Positions 50,936 to 58,849 of a DNA stretch of 64,000 nt are shown here, in pieces. Made by a program: the position numbers and the translations under genes. The notes under the pieces were generated by a model. The model had not been told where the DNA came from, did not search any database, and saw only the letters and a program-made list of their open reading frames with translations. This DNA comes from Lachnospiraceae bacterium (GTDB lineage: Bacteria > Bacillota > Clostridia > Lachnospirales > Lachnospiraceae), in assembly GCA_910576125.1 (NCBI GenBank), contig CAJTHM010000016.1, forward strand, positions 1 to 64,000, read 5' to 3'. Position 1 is the stretch's first letter. Each line of letters opens with the position of its first letter.

Positions 50936-51220
50936 CTATTCCTCTACAGGATAAACAGAAGCACACTTCCTGTCTCTTCCTTTTCTCTCGAAACGAAGGA
51001 CGCCGTCAACCTTTGCAAACAAGGTATCGTCTCCGCCGATTCCTACGTTTACGCCAGGATGAATCTTGGTCCCGCGCTGTCTGTAAAGAATATTTCCAGC
51101 TTTCACGAACTGTCCGTCAGCTCTCTTCGCGCCTAATCTCTTGGACTCGGAGTCTCTGCCGTTCTTTGTGGAACCGACTCCTTTTTTATGAGCGAAAAAT
51201 TGAAGGTTCATACGAAACAT
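50936..51220 (-). CDS. rpmA: Ribosomal protein L27
   Basis: A 94-aa protein. The N-terminal MNLQFFAHKKGVGSTKNGRDS contains the Firmicutes propeptide that is cut after FFA by Prp, encoded next door. GQFVKAGNILYRQRGTKIHPG is typical of L27. GGAGGTG lies 6 bases before the ATG. Confidence 0.97.
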   Translation of the reverse strand: MFRMNLQFFAHKKGVGSTKNGRDSESKRLGAKRADGQFVKAGNILYRQRGTKIHPGVNVGIGGDDTLFAKVDGVLRFERKGRDRKCASVYPVEE

Positions 51221-51223
51221 GGT

Positions 51224-51556
51224 CTACACCTCCTCGAATTTTACTTGTAAATACTTCCCGCCATATTCCCTGCTTATGTTTTCCAGACAGAAAACCATGG
51301 AATCCATCAGGAAACACGACTTTTCCTGCAGGATACTCTCAAAATCACATTTCAGGAACCCTGTCTCCTCATTCTCTGTGACTGCAAGCCTCTCCCCGGC
51401 TAATTCCTCCAGGGAATTGATAGTGCCGATAGTGAGAGCCGATATGGCCGCACAAAGGATATCGGGCTTTCCGCGCCTGGCGTATCCCGCATGCCCCATA
51501 CAGTAAAAACCTCTGTAGGAGCCTTTTTTGTCCCTGCAGATCACTACAGTCGTCAT
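51224..51556 (-). CDS. prp: Ribosomal-processing cysteine protease Prp
   Basis: A 110-aa protease that trims the L27 leader. GHAGYA carries the catalytic His and DILCAAISALT the catalytic Cys. It lies between rplU and rpmA as in most Firmicutes. Confidence 0.95.
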   Translation of the reverse strand: MTTVVICRDKKGSYRGFYCMGHAGYARRGKPDILCAAISALTIGTINSLEELAGERLAVTENEETGFLKCDFESILQEKSCFLMDSMVFCLENISREYGGKYLQVKFEEV

Positions 51557-51562
51557 AACTGA

Positions 51563-51868
51563 TTATGCATTGATTTTTTCAATCTTGACCTTGGTGTAAA
51601 GCTGTCTGTGGCCGTTTTTCTTGTGATAGCCGGTCTTTCTCTTGTACTTGTATACAATAATCTTGCGACCCTTGCCCTGCTCTACCACAGTCCCGGATAC
51701 AGTTGCGCTGGCTACATCCTGACCAACCTTCAACCCATTATCGCTCACTGCGATAACGCGGTCAAATGTAATAGCGCTGCCGGCTTCTCCCTCGAGCTTC
51801 TCAACGAAGATGACATCGCCCTCAGAAACCTTGTACTGCTTTCCGCCTGTTACAATAATTGCGTACAT
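51563..51868 (-). CDS. rplU: Ribosomal protein L21
   Basis: A 101-aa protein starting MYAIIVTGGKQYKVSEGDVIFVEKL and containing the C-terminal YKRKTGYHKKNGHRQ motif. The ATG at 51868 is preferred over the GTG at 51877 because the family begins MYAII and GGAGGTG lies 8 bases upstream. It is the first gene of the rplU-prp-rpmA-obg unit. Confidence 0.97.
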   Translation of the reverse strand: MYAIIVTGGKQYKVSEGDVIFVEKLEGEAGSAITFDRVIAVSDNGLKVGQDVASATVSGTVVEQGKGRKIIVYKYKRKTGYHKKNGHRQLYTKVKIEKINA

Positions 51869-51881
51869 ATTAGGCACCTCC

Positions 51882-52002
51882 TATTCATGAACCGAAGTCC
51901 ATTTACTCGCTGGCTTTGGTGGCAGCCTTAGCTGCGCTTCGACCGAACCATGCGGCATTTGCGCGCATACACCATGCATAAATGCAACCATATAATGCAC
52001 AC
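51882..52002 (-). ncRNA. Ribosomal protein L21 leader-type RNA
   Basis: The region between the rplU promoter and its ribosome-binding site is about 120 bases and can fold: GCAGC-TAAG-GCTGC forms a tight hairpin within longer complementary tracts (for example TGGCTTTGG with CCAAAGCCA). An L21 leader is known in this position in Firmicutes. I assign it from place and pairing, not from a covariance search. Confidence 0.6.
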
Positions 52003-52008
52003 TAGGAC

Positions 52009-52038
52009 ATCATAGCATAAGATGCCTGATACTGTCAA
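52009..52038 (-). promoter_or_regulatory. Sigma-A promoter of the rplU operon
   Basis: On the minus strand consensus TTGACA (52033-52038), an 18-base spacer and TATGAT (52009-52014). Confidence 0.85.
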
Positions 52039-52043
52039 GTGTT

Positions 52044-52670
52044 TCAGTCATTTTTCTTCTCGAAATCTTCCACATACTGAATAATCAGGTTCACGGTGCC
52101 CTCTTCCCCAAGGACACTGCTGTTGATGCAAAGGTCATAGCTGTCCGCGCGGCCCCATTTCTTTGAGGAATAGTAATTATAATAGCTCTGGCGCTGCTTA
52201 TCCTTCTTGATAATCATGTCCTTTGCCTTGTTCTCGCTTAAGCTGTAGCGCTCCATGATATGCTTTACTTTCGCTTCCTCGCTGCCATAGATGAAGAGAT
52301 TCACCACATTGCTGCGTCCGGCCAGGGCATAGTCCGCACAGCGTCCCACGATGACGCAGGGCCCCTCGTCCGCAATCTTCTTGATTGTGTCGAACTGGGC
52401 CAGAAATACCTTATGGCTAATCGGCATATCCACAAAAGAGGAATTGTTATAGCCGAAAGAATAGGTATCCATTACCAGATTATACAAAAAAGAATTGGTG
52501 GGCCGCTCGTCATGGTTCTGAATCATCTCCTCACAGAAGCCGCTCTCTTTCGCAGCCCTGCTCAGAAGTTCCTTGTCATAGCACTTGATTCCGAAATGCT
52601 CCGCAACTTTCTCGCCTATCTCACGCCCGGCTGAACCGAATTGTCTTCCAATCGTAATCACTGTATTCAT
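52044..52670 (-). CDS. Cytidylate-kinase-like family protein
   Basis: A 208-aa P-loop protein starting MNTVITIGRQFGSAGREIGEKVAEHFGIKCYDKELL, which is the Cytidylate_kin2 pattern. CVIVGRCADYAL and a lid-like region rich in Lys/Arg (KKDKQRQSYYNYYSSKKWG) follow. The substrate is not established for this family; it is not the main Cmk. A promoter and a hairpin leader lie upstream. Confidence 0.85.
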   Translation of the reverse strand: MNTVITIGRQFGSAGREIGEKVAEHFGIKCYDKELLSRAAKESGFCEEMIQNHDERPTNSFLYNLVMDTYSFGYNNSSFVDMPISHKVFLAQFDTIKKIADEGPCVIVGRCADYALAGRSNVVNLFIYGSEEAKVKHIMERYSLSENKAKDMIIKKDKQRQSYYNYYSSKKWGRADSYDLCINSSVLGEEGTVNLIIQYVEDFEKKND

Positions 52671-52693
52671 ATTGACACCTCGCTTTTTCAGAG

Positions 52694-52727
52694 TATAAAA
52701 GCTTTATCAAAAAATAAAAGCTTTTAT
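52694..52727 (-). other. Inverted repeat in the 5' leader of the kinase-like gene
   Basis: ATAAAAGCT and AGCTTTTAT form a 9-bp stem between the promoter and the start codon. It could influence translation or act as an attenuator; no more can be said. Confidence 0.5.
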
Positions 52728-52735
52728 CTGATTAT

Positions 52736-52764
52736 ATTATATAACAAACAAAGGATTTAGACAA
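52736..52764 (-). promoter_or_regulatory. Sigma-A promoter for the kinase-like gene
   Basis: On the minus strand TTGTCT (52759-52764), a 17-base spacer and TATAAT (52736-52741). Confidence 0.8.
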
Positions 52765-52776
52765 TAGGAAATAAAC

Positions 52777-53706
52777 TTAAAGTATTTCTAACAAATGCAG
52801 AAAATACTCCGGCAACGGCGCGTCCACCTCCATATATTCTCCTGTGGCAGGGTGGCGAAAGCCCAATGTCTTTGCATGGAGTGTCTGCCCCTGCAGGCGG
52901 AAAGGGGATTTTCGGCCTCCCGCATACACTTCATCTCCCAGCAGCGGATGATTGATGGATGCCATATGCACCCTGATCTGGTGGGTCCGCCCGGTCTCCA
53001 GTTCACATTCGATATAGGTATAGCCGTTAAAGCGCTCCAGCACCCGGTAATGGGTGACAGCCACTTTCCCGTTCTTTTCATTGACAGCCATCCGTTTCCT
53101 GTCGGTGGGATGCCTGCCAATCGGCCTGTCGATGATTCCCTCCTCCTCTTTCAGAACACCGCAGCAGATGGCGTGATACCGCCTTGTTATGGAATGCTCT
53201 TTCAGCTGGGCCGCGATGGAAGTATGGGCCATATCATTCTTGCAGACAATGATTGATCCGGTAGTGTCCATATCGATCCGATGGACGATGCCGGGCCGCA
53301 TGATGCCGTTAATCCCCGAGAGTTCTTTCCCGCAGTGATGCATCAGGGCGTTCACCAGAGTGCCGCTGTAATGCCCCGCAGCCGGATGCACCACCATCCC
53401 CTTTGGTTTATTCACGATAACGACATCTCTGTCTTCATAAAGGATATCCAAAGGAATGGCCTCAGGGAGAATGTCCGGTTCCACGGCTTTGGGCAGCCGA
53501 AAGGACAGCTGATCCTCCGCTTTCACCCGGTAGCTCCCTTTTACAGGGATGCCGTCAACCGTGACAGCCTCCTCCTTTATCATTTTCTGAATAAAAGAGC
53601 GAGACAAAGAATCGATAAGCATAGCAAGACACTTATCGATTCGCTCACCCTCCAGTTCTTCAGTTATCTCATAGCGGAACTCATCCGCATAACGGAATTC
53701 ATCCAT
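52777..53706 (-). CDS. rluD: RluD-like pseudouridine synthase
   Basis: A 309-aa enzyme with an S4 domain (GERIDKCLAMLIDSLSRSFIQKMIKEEAV) and a catalytic domain with VIVNKPKGMVVHPAAGHYSGTLVNAL, HRIDMDTTGSIIVCKND (catalytic Asp) and TGRTHQIRVHMASINHPLLGDEVY. It probably modifies the helix 69 region of 23S rRNA. The N-terminus MDEFRYADEFRYE is an 18-base tandem duplication. The Shine-Dalgarno AAAAGGAG is 42 bases from the ATG because two repeat units lie between. It follows lspA, as in many Firmicutes. Confidence 0.92.
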   Translation of the reverse strand: MDEFRYADEFRYEITEELEGERIDKCLAMLIDSLSRSFIQKMIKEEAVTVDGIPVKGSYRVKAEDQLSFRLPKAVEPDILPEAIPLDILYEDRDVVIVNKPKGMVVHPAAGHYSGTLVNALMHHCGKELSGINGIMRPGIVHRIDMDTTGSIIVCKNDMAHTSIAAQLKEHSITRRYHAICCGVLKEEEGIIDRPIGRHPTDRKRMAVNEKNGKVAVTHYRVLERFNGYTYIECELETGRTHQIRVHMASINHPLLGDEVYAGGRKSPFRLQGQTLHAKTLGFRHPATGEYMEVDAPLPEYFLHLLEIL

Positions 53707-53742
53707 GGAAAGCTTTTTTCCATTGGAAGCCTTTCTTCCATT
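53707..53742 (-). repeat. Two 18-nt repeat units between the rluD ribosome-binding site and start codon
   Basis: On the minus strand AATGGAAGAAAGGCTTCC and AATGGAAAAAAGCTTTCC are followed at once by the rluD ATG. Upstream is AAAAGGAG then ATTTCC. Removing the 36 bases would leave a 6-base spacer, an ordinary initiation site. Confidence 0.85.
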
Positions 53743-53759
53743 GGAAATCTCCTTTTGAC

Positions 53760-54284
53760 TTATTCTGCCTGCGCTTTTTTCTTAAAACTCAAGAACTCCA
53801 AATCCTCCTCTTTATAGACGAACATGAACAGAAGGAACAGCACAATGGCAGATACTACGATATAACAGTCAGCCACATTAAAAATAGGATAATGAATCAA
53901 GACAAAAGAAATGAAATCAACCACATAGTCGAACCGGATTCTGTCCACAATATTGCCCAGAGCCCCGGCAATCAATACTGACATAAGTACATGGACGATG
54001 CGGAATTTCTTCTGCCGGGGTATCCGGAACAGAAAGAACAGGATTACAGCCAGCACAAGAAAACCCGTAATCAGAATAAAGGATTTCCGGTTCTGGAACA
54101 GGCTGAACGCGATTCCCGTATTCTCAAAATACTGCAGCTCCAGCACGCCGTCAATGAGTACAAAGGCCGGCTGGCCTTTCAGTCGAAGCGTCACCAGATA
54201 CTTCGTGAACTGATCCAGAGCCAGAAGCGCCGCCGCAATCAGCATATCTATCAATAAAAGTACATAATTCCTGTCTTTACGCAT
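53760..54284 (-). CDS. lspA: Lipoprotein signal peptidase (signal peptidase II)
   Basis: A 174-aa protein with four membrane helices and the two aspartate motifs GNIVDRIRFDYVVDFI and FNVADCYIVV; LDQFTKYLV near the N-terminus is also typical. It cleaves prolipoprotein signal peptides. The ATG at 54284 is chosen because AGAGG lies 7 bases before it; 54290 is an alternative. The start overlaps the end of aroB. Confidence 0.94.
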   Translation of the reverse strand: MRKDRNYVLLLIDMLIAAALLALDQFTKYLVTLRLKGQPAFVLIDGVLELQYFENTGIAFSLFQNRKSFILITGFLVLAVILFFLFRIPRQKKFRIVHVLMSVLIAGALGNIVDRIRFDYVVDFISFVLIHYPIFNVADCYIVVSAIVLFLLFMFVYKEEDLEFLSFKKKAQAE

Positions 54285-55386
54285 GGGCATCCTCTTCACT
54301 GAAATTGATTTCCTCAATGGCCGCCAGAATCTCCTCATCCGTCACGGTCCTGTCAATGACAGCCTTGCCGATTTTTTTCAGCAGTACGAATTTAATCTTG
54401 CCGGACTCCATCTTCTTGTCAGATTTCGTCAGCCTCAGAATCTCCTGGGGATCTATATTATCCACGGAGATAGGGAGATAGAAAGGCACGAACATATCCC
54501 TTATTTCATAATATTCCTCCATGGTGAGAAGTTCCTTTTTCCATGATATATACGCGGAGGCCACAGTACCAAGCGCTACGCACTCTCCGTGATACAGTTC
54601 GAAATTCTTTGCTTTTTCGATTGCATGGCCCACCGTATGGCCCAGATTGAGCAGAGCCCGGTCTCCCTGCTCCGTGGGGTCTTTCTCCACCACCAGCCGC
54701 TTCACATTACAGCTGCGGACCATCATCTCCTGAATCACCTTTAAATCCCGCTCACAGATTTCATACATATTTTCTATCAGCCACTCATAGAACAGAGCAT
54801 CCTTTATCAGGCCATGCTTCATGACCTCCGCAAAGCCGGCAAAATACTGCCTGTCATCCAGAGTCTGCAGAGTTCCCAGATTCATATACACCAGCCGGGG
54901 CATCTTGAAAGCCCCCACCATATTCTTATAGCCGTCGAAATCCACGCCGGTCTTCCCGCCGATGCTGCTGTCCGCCTGAGCCAGCAATGTGGTGGGAATC
55001 TGAACATAATCAATTCCCCGCAGATAAGTAGCCGCAGCATACCCCGTGATATCGCCCGTGACGCCGCCTCCCAGAGCCAGCAGCATATCCTTGCGGTCGA
55101 ATCCCTCCTCAATCAGAAAACGATAGATACCTTTCACAGTATCCAGCGTCTTGTTCTCCTCCCCCTGAGGGAAGACATATTTCACAGCTTTCCTGCATTT
55201 GCCCTCTATGAGATGAAGCAGTTCCTCCCCATAGAGCTCATCTACCTTTGAATCCGTGGCGATGCAAATTTTCTTCTCTCCGCATTCAAGGGCAGACAAT
55301 TCTTCCCACAGTTCATCAAAAGACTGACTGAACACGATATCATAACAGGGCTTCTTCTGATACAAAACAGGCATTCTCTCTGACAT
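54277..55386 (-). CDS. aroB: 3-dehydroquinate synthase
   Basis: Second step of the shikimate pathway, NAD- and metal-dependent. Family blocks: GGGVTGDITGYAAATYLRGIDYVQIPTTLLAQADSSIGGKTGVD, FAEVMKHGLIKD, LNLGHTVGHAIEKA (metal His) and the GHAxA-like HGECVALG. The start at 55386 is likely but has a distant SD (GAGAGG, 11 bases); an ATG at 55422 would add 12 residues. Confidence 0.95.
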   Translation of the reverse strand: MSERMPVLYQKKPCYDIVFSQSFDELWEELSALECGEKKICIATDSKVDELYGEELLHLIEGKCRKAVKYVFPQGEENKTLDTVKGIYRFLIEEGFDRKDMLLALGGGVTGDITGYAAATYLRGIDYVQIPTTLLAQADSSIGGKTGVDFDGYKNMVGAFKMPRLVYMNLGTLQTLDDRQYFAGFAEVMKHGLIKDALFYEWLIENMYEICERDLKVIQEMMVRSCNVKRLVVEKDPTEQGDRALLNLGHTVGHAIEKAKNFELYHGECVALGTVASAYISWKKELLTMEEYYEIRDMFVPFYLPISVDNIDPQEILRLTKSDKKMESGKIKFVLLKKIGKAVIDRTVTDEEILAAIEEINFSEEDAHA

Positions 55387-55431
55387 ATCTATCCAAACCT
55401 CTCTATCATTGGTCTTTGGCAAATCCCGCCA

Positions 55432-55968
55432 TTATGTATTCAACGGCATTTCAAAAGAATCGTTGAAGATATCCTGGAAGTCGCCGGATATGTCCACGCT
55501 GGCAGGCGTGATGATAAAGATATAATGAGATATCTTCTGCAGATTCCCGGATATGGCGAAACAGGAGCCGCTGGTAAAATCTATGATTCGCTGGGCCACC
55601 TCGACATCCAGCCCCTCCAGATTCAGCACCACCGTGCGGTTCGCCAGAAGCGTCTCCGTAATCTCTCTGGCATCCTCCACAGAGGTAGGCTTGATGACAC
55701 AGACCTCCATGCTGCTTCCGCCGCTGACTCTCCTGGAAGCAGACTGTTTAATCGGCGTAATCTTGCTGGAAGAGGCAGGCTGCTTCTTTGGAGGCGGCGC
55801 CGCGTAATCATCCTCATAGTCGTCCATATCTCTCACCTTTGAGGAAGCCCTTCTTGGAGGCGGCGCAGGCTCCTCGTCCTCTTCGTCCAGATAGTCGTCG
55901 TCATAGTACTCGTCATCCTCTTCGCCGTTCAGTTTCATATAGTTCAAAAACTTATCCATTACACCCAT
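55432..55968 (-). CDS. sepF: Cell division protein SepF
   Basis: It anchors FtsZ to the membrane. An N-terminal amphipathic helix (MDKFLNYMKLN) precedes an acidic and proline-rich linker (residues about 16-85). The DUF552 core then has EVCVIKPTSVEDAREITETLLANRTVVLNLEGLD and RIIDFTSGSCFAISG. The 178 aa are normal. It follows yggS (ylmE), the conserved pairing. Confidence 0.95.
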   Translation of the reverse strand: MGVMDKFLNYMKLNGEEDDEYYDDDYLDEEDEEPAPPPRRASSKVRDMDDYEDDYAAPPPKKQPASSSKITPIKQSASRRVSGGSSMEVCVIKPTSVEDAREITETLLANRTVVLNLEGLDVEVAQRIIDFTSGSCFAISGNLQKISHYIFIITPASVDISGDFQDIFNDSFEMPLNT

Positions 55969-56002
55969 TTCTTACACCATGCCTTTCGCTGCCTTCCATG
56001 TT

Positions 56003-56692
56003 CTATGCAAAGGCTCTCTCTCCGAATATCCCCGTGCCGACTCTTACAAATGTCGCACCCTCTTCTATCGCCACAGAGTAGTCTCCTGTCATACCCATAG
56101 ATAGGACAGACATATTAACATTATCAATGTTTTTGTTCTCTATGTCAACAGACAATTGCTTTAATTTTTGGAAATATTTACGATTCTCCTCCGCATCTTC
56201 CACAAAAGGCGCTATTGTCATTAATCCCCGCACATGTACAGCGGGCAGTTTTGAGGCTTTTTCCACCAGCGAAGCGGTTTCCTCCACTGACACACCGAAC
56301 TTGCTCTCCTCCCCGGCTACATTGACTTCAATCAGGATATCCGTCTCCACCTGCCGCTTCACGGATTCCCTGCTGATTTCCTCCGCCAGCCGCAGGGAAT
56401 CCACACTGTGTATCATCGCCACCCTGCCAACGATATACTTGACCTTATTTCTCTGCAGATGCCCGATCATATGCCAATTGATGTCAGAAGGCATCGTCTC
56501 TATCCTGTCAAGGAGATCCTGCACTTTGTTCTCCCCGAAATCCCTTGCACCGGCCTCATATGCTTCCTGCACAAGCTCCAGAGGCTTTGTCTTGCTGACC
56601 GCTATCAGTGTCACCTCGCTTTCCGGCCGCCCGGCGCGCTCACAGGAAGCCCTGATGATACCTTTCACAGTCTCCAAATTTTCCCTTACCAC
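56003..56692 (-). CDS. yggS: PLP homeostasis protein, YggS/PROSC family
   Basis: A 229-aa single-domain PLP-binding barrel: VTLIAVSKTKP contains the PLP lysine, followed by FGENKVQDLLDRIE, WHMIGHLQRNKVKYI and LSMGMTGDYSVAIEEGATFVRVGTGIFG. It is the ylmE-position gene upstream of sepF and follows the HlyD-like gene by 3 bases. Confidence 0.95.
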   Translation of the reverse strand: MVRENLETVKGIIRASCERAGRPESEVTLIAVSKTKPLELVQEAYEAGARDFGENKVQDLLDRIETMPSDINWHMIGHLQRNKVKYIVGRVAMIHSVDSLRLAEEISRESVKRQVETDILIEVNVAGEESKFGVSVEETASLVEKASKLPAVHVRGLMTIAPFVEDAEENRKYFQKLKQLSVDIENKNIDNVNMSVLSMGMTGDYSVAIEEGATFVRVGTGIFGERAFA

Positions 56693-56695
56693 TTT

Positions 56696-58201
56696 TCAAC
56701 CTCCGTTCTGTCCGGTCTTCTGATTAATGAACTGATTGTCATTTACAGACTCCGCATTCAATACGATATAATCATAGACGCTCAGGCCGTATTTCATGTT
56801 TGGCTCTACGATAGCATACTCATCATTCTGGTCCAATATGGTTATCTGTCGGAAATCCGCATATCCTTTATTGATATTATATACACCAATCAGCGTTGCC
56901 CTTTTGCTCACCGTAAATATCTCCTGGCTGTCCAGTTTATAGAGACTGTCCCCGGAGTCCAGAATGGAGCTGTCCAGATAGTATTCTTTCGTCTCATTGT
57001 CAAAATAATACACTTCCACCTCCAGCAATTCGCTGGAAAGCGTGCCGTCCTCCAAAACTGTCTGCCGCATGATGCTGTCCCCGCCGTTATTGCCGCCGGG
57101 AATCACATATTCCTCCGGTATCAGGAAGAATTCCTTTTCTACAATAGAAGAAACGGGAATCTTCAGGCCGGTATCGTCCTCGACAATCAGCTCCACGTCC
57201 AGGAATCTGTCTGTGGCAAAAGCGACCATGGAGTTGGTAAATGTCAGCTGCAGATAGGTATTGCCGTCCGCATTGGTGAGGAGTTTCGTCTCTCCCCAGG
57301 ATTCATATTGGTTCTTCAGAAAACGTACTTTTATGAAACCCTCATCCTGAAGCCGGGCGCCTTTGGCAGCATCCACAGGGATGACGATGGACCAGTTTTC
57401 ATTGGTGGATAATTTATAGACCGCGTCCCCCGCGGCCACCAGGGAATTTCCCATCATCAGCTTCTTCTCGTACTCGTCTTCGTTCCAGATATCCGCCGTC
57501 ACATCCTTCGGCGTCAAAGTCTCATAGCCGTCCGTCCAATAGGTCACGATTCCTGTATCCGGCGCGTAGGAATAATTGATGATGTTCCCTCCTGAGGTAC
57601 CGCCCAAATCGCCGACGCTCTGGAGCATATTCGTGTTCGCCAGCTTCAGCACTGTATTTTTCAAAGAATATTTAAAGTCATATGTACTGCCGTACTGCAC
57701 AGGATCGAATCCGTGGACGAAATTCACGATTTCATTTCTGAAGTCCGTTAGCTCCCTGTCAGAGAGGGAATTCTCCCCCAGGCTCAGGTTCTCCAGCTCT
57801 TCGTTCAGGCGTCCCGTCTCATCCACGATATAGACAAGATTGTTCTTCGCTACCCGTTCTCCTTCTCTGGCATAGTAGCTCACATAACCCGCAGTCTCGG
57901 CATTCACCACTGTCTCGTCCCGCAGCGCCACCCCCCGGTAGACCGTATCCGTGGCAAGAGAGCCCTCCTGCACTTCGTATCGGACGATGTGGCTGGTCTG
58001 GAAGTATATGATGACACAGACGACCACATAAAAGAAAATGACTCCGAAAATCAGCATTCCGATATTCAGATTCAGCGGTTTCCTGTATTTTCTTATTTGG
58101 GTTACTTTCTTTGCCGGAGCCCTTTTCCTCCCCGGAACATTCTGCCGCCTCCTGGTGCCATTCCGTGGAACGCCCCTTTTCCGTCTCCTGCCCTTTGCCA
58201 A
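56696..58201 (-). CDS. HlyD-like envelope protein of the sepF cluster
   Basis: About 501 aa: a very basic N-terminus (KGRRRKRGVPRNGTRRRQN), one membrane helix at about residues 45-65 and a large extracytoplasmic part with a biotinyl-lipoyl-like segment (GYVSYYAREGERVAKNNLVYIVDE) split from its second half, as in HlyD adaptors. I see no partner ABC transporter. The TTG start at 58201 is preferred because GGAGG lies 8 bases upstream; a TTG at 58219 is also open but lies within the terminator hairpin. Confidence 0.7.
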   Translation of the reverse strand: MAKGRRRKRGVPRNGTRRRQNVPGRKRAPAKKVTQIRKYRKPLNLNIGMLIFGVIFFYVVVCVIIYFQTSHIVRYEVQEGSLATDTVYRGVALRDETVVNAETAGYVSYYAREGERVAKNNLVYIVDETGRLNEELENLSLGENSLSDRELTDFRNEIVNFVHGFDPVQYGSTYDFKYSLKNTVLKLANTNMLQSVGDLGGTSGGNIINYSYAPDTGIVTYWTDGYETLTPKDVTADIWNEDEYEKKLMMGNSLVAAGDAVYKLSTNENWSIVIPVDAAKGARLQDEGFIKVRFLKNQYESWGETKLLTNADGNTYLQLTFTNSMVAFATDRFLDVELIVEDDTGLKIPVSSIVEKEFFLIPEEYVIPGGNNGGDSIMRQTVLEDGTLSSELLEVEVYYFDNETKEYYLDSSILDSGDSLYKLDSQEIFTVSKRATLIGVYNINKGYADFRQITILDQNDEYAIVEPNMKYGLSVYDYIVLNAESVNDNQFINQKTGQNGG

Positions 58202-58215
58202 TCCCGCGCCTCCAA

Positions 58216-58252
58216 ACAAAAGCCCCGGGCAGTTGCGTTCCGAGGCTTTTGT
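58216..58252 (-). terminator. Terminator before the HlyD-like gene
   Basis: On the minus strand ACAAAAGCC and CGG pair with CCG and GGCTTTTGT, with one mismatch, followed by TTT. It ends the transcript of the small P-loop gene. Confidence 0.75.
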
Positions 58253-58321
58253 GTGTAATCAAATCTTATGATTTCTGCAATCAATGCACCACTCGTCCAC
58301 ACTCTTACGGCCAAAAAGCCA

Positions 58322-58741
58322 TTAGAGGGAAACGATGACTTTGTCCTTTAAATCTTCAGGAATCTGCGATTCATCCATGGATATGCTTAAGATGAAATCC
58401 ACATCGAAATTGTTGCTGAGTTTTTCCAATTTTTCCATGACGGATCCGATATCCTGACCCTCAAGGCATGCTATCTTTAAGAAGTTATCGAAATACATCT
58501 GCTGCAGATCGTGATCCTGTGAAATGATGCCGCTCACAAAGCCCATGAACTCGCTGCTGTTCTCAATCATGTACTGAGAGACATCTATCAGGCGCACTTT
58601 ATTGTTCAGTTCGTACATATGTTTGGTATTCTTATCAAGATACACAATATTGCCTGCAATCTCCTTGATTTCGCTATTTACCTTCTCCAATAGCTGCGTT
58701 GTCTTACCTTTACCTTTATTGCCTACGATTAACTGGACCAT
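58322..58741 (-). CDS. Small P-loop ATPase of unknown role
   Basis: A 139-aa protein beginning MVQLIVGNKGKGKTTQLLEKVN, a clear Walker A motif. Later VDFILSISMD could act as Walker B. It has no other domain. Relatives in Clostridia carry uninformative names. The ATG at 58741 has GGAGGG 6 bases upstream; a longer reading to 58846 would run through the promoter. Confidence 0.75.
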   Translation of the reverse strand: MVQLIVGNKGKGKTTQLLEKVNSEIKEIAGNIVYLDKNTKHMYELNNKVRLIDVSQYMIENSSEFMGFVSGIISQDHDLQQMYFDNFLKIACLEGQDIGSVMEKLEKLSNNFDVDFILSISMDESQIPEDLKDKVIVSL

Positions 58742-58817
58742 TGGAAACCCTCCTATAGTATTAATATTTACGATGGATACACCCACCGCATTTCCGTTGC
58801 AGCACTGCCCTACAACC

Positions 58818-58846
58818 ATTATAAGTGAAATGCATCCAAAAAACAA
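58818..58846 (-). promoter_or_regulatory. Sigma-A promoter for the P-loop gene
   Basis: On the minus strand TTGTTT (58841-58846), a 17-base spacer and consensus TATAAT (58818-58823). Confidence 0.85.
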
Positions 58847-58849
58847 CCT

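Noticed and set aside
53180..53206. AAAGAGCATTCCATA on the minus strand inside rluD (LKEHSI), resembling a repeat unit
   Set aside because: The residues lie in the conserved QLK-x-HSITRRY segment of RluD proteins, so the match is explained by the family sequence.
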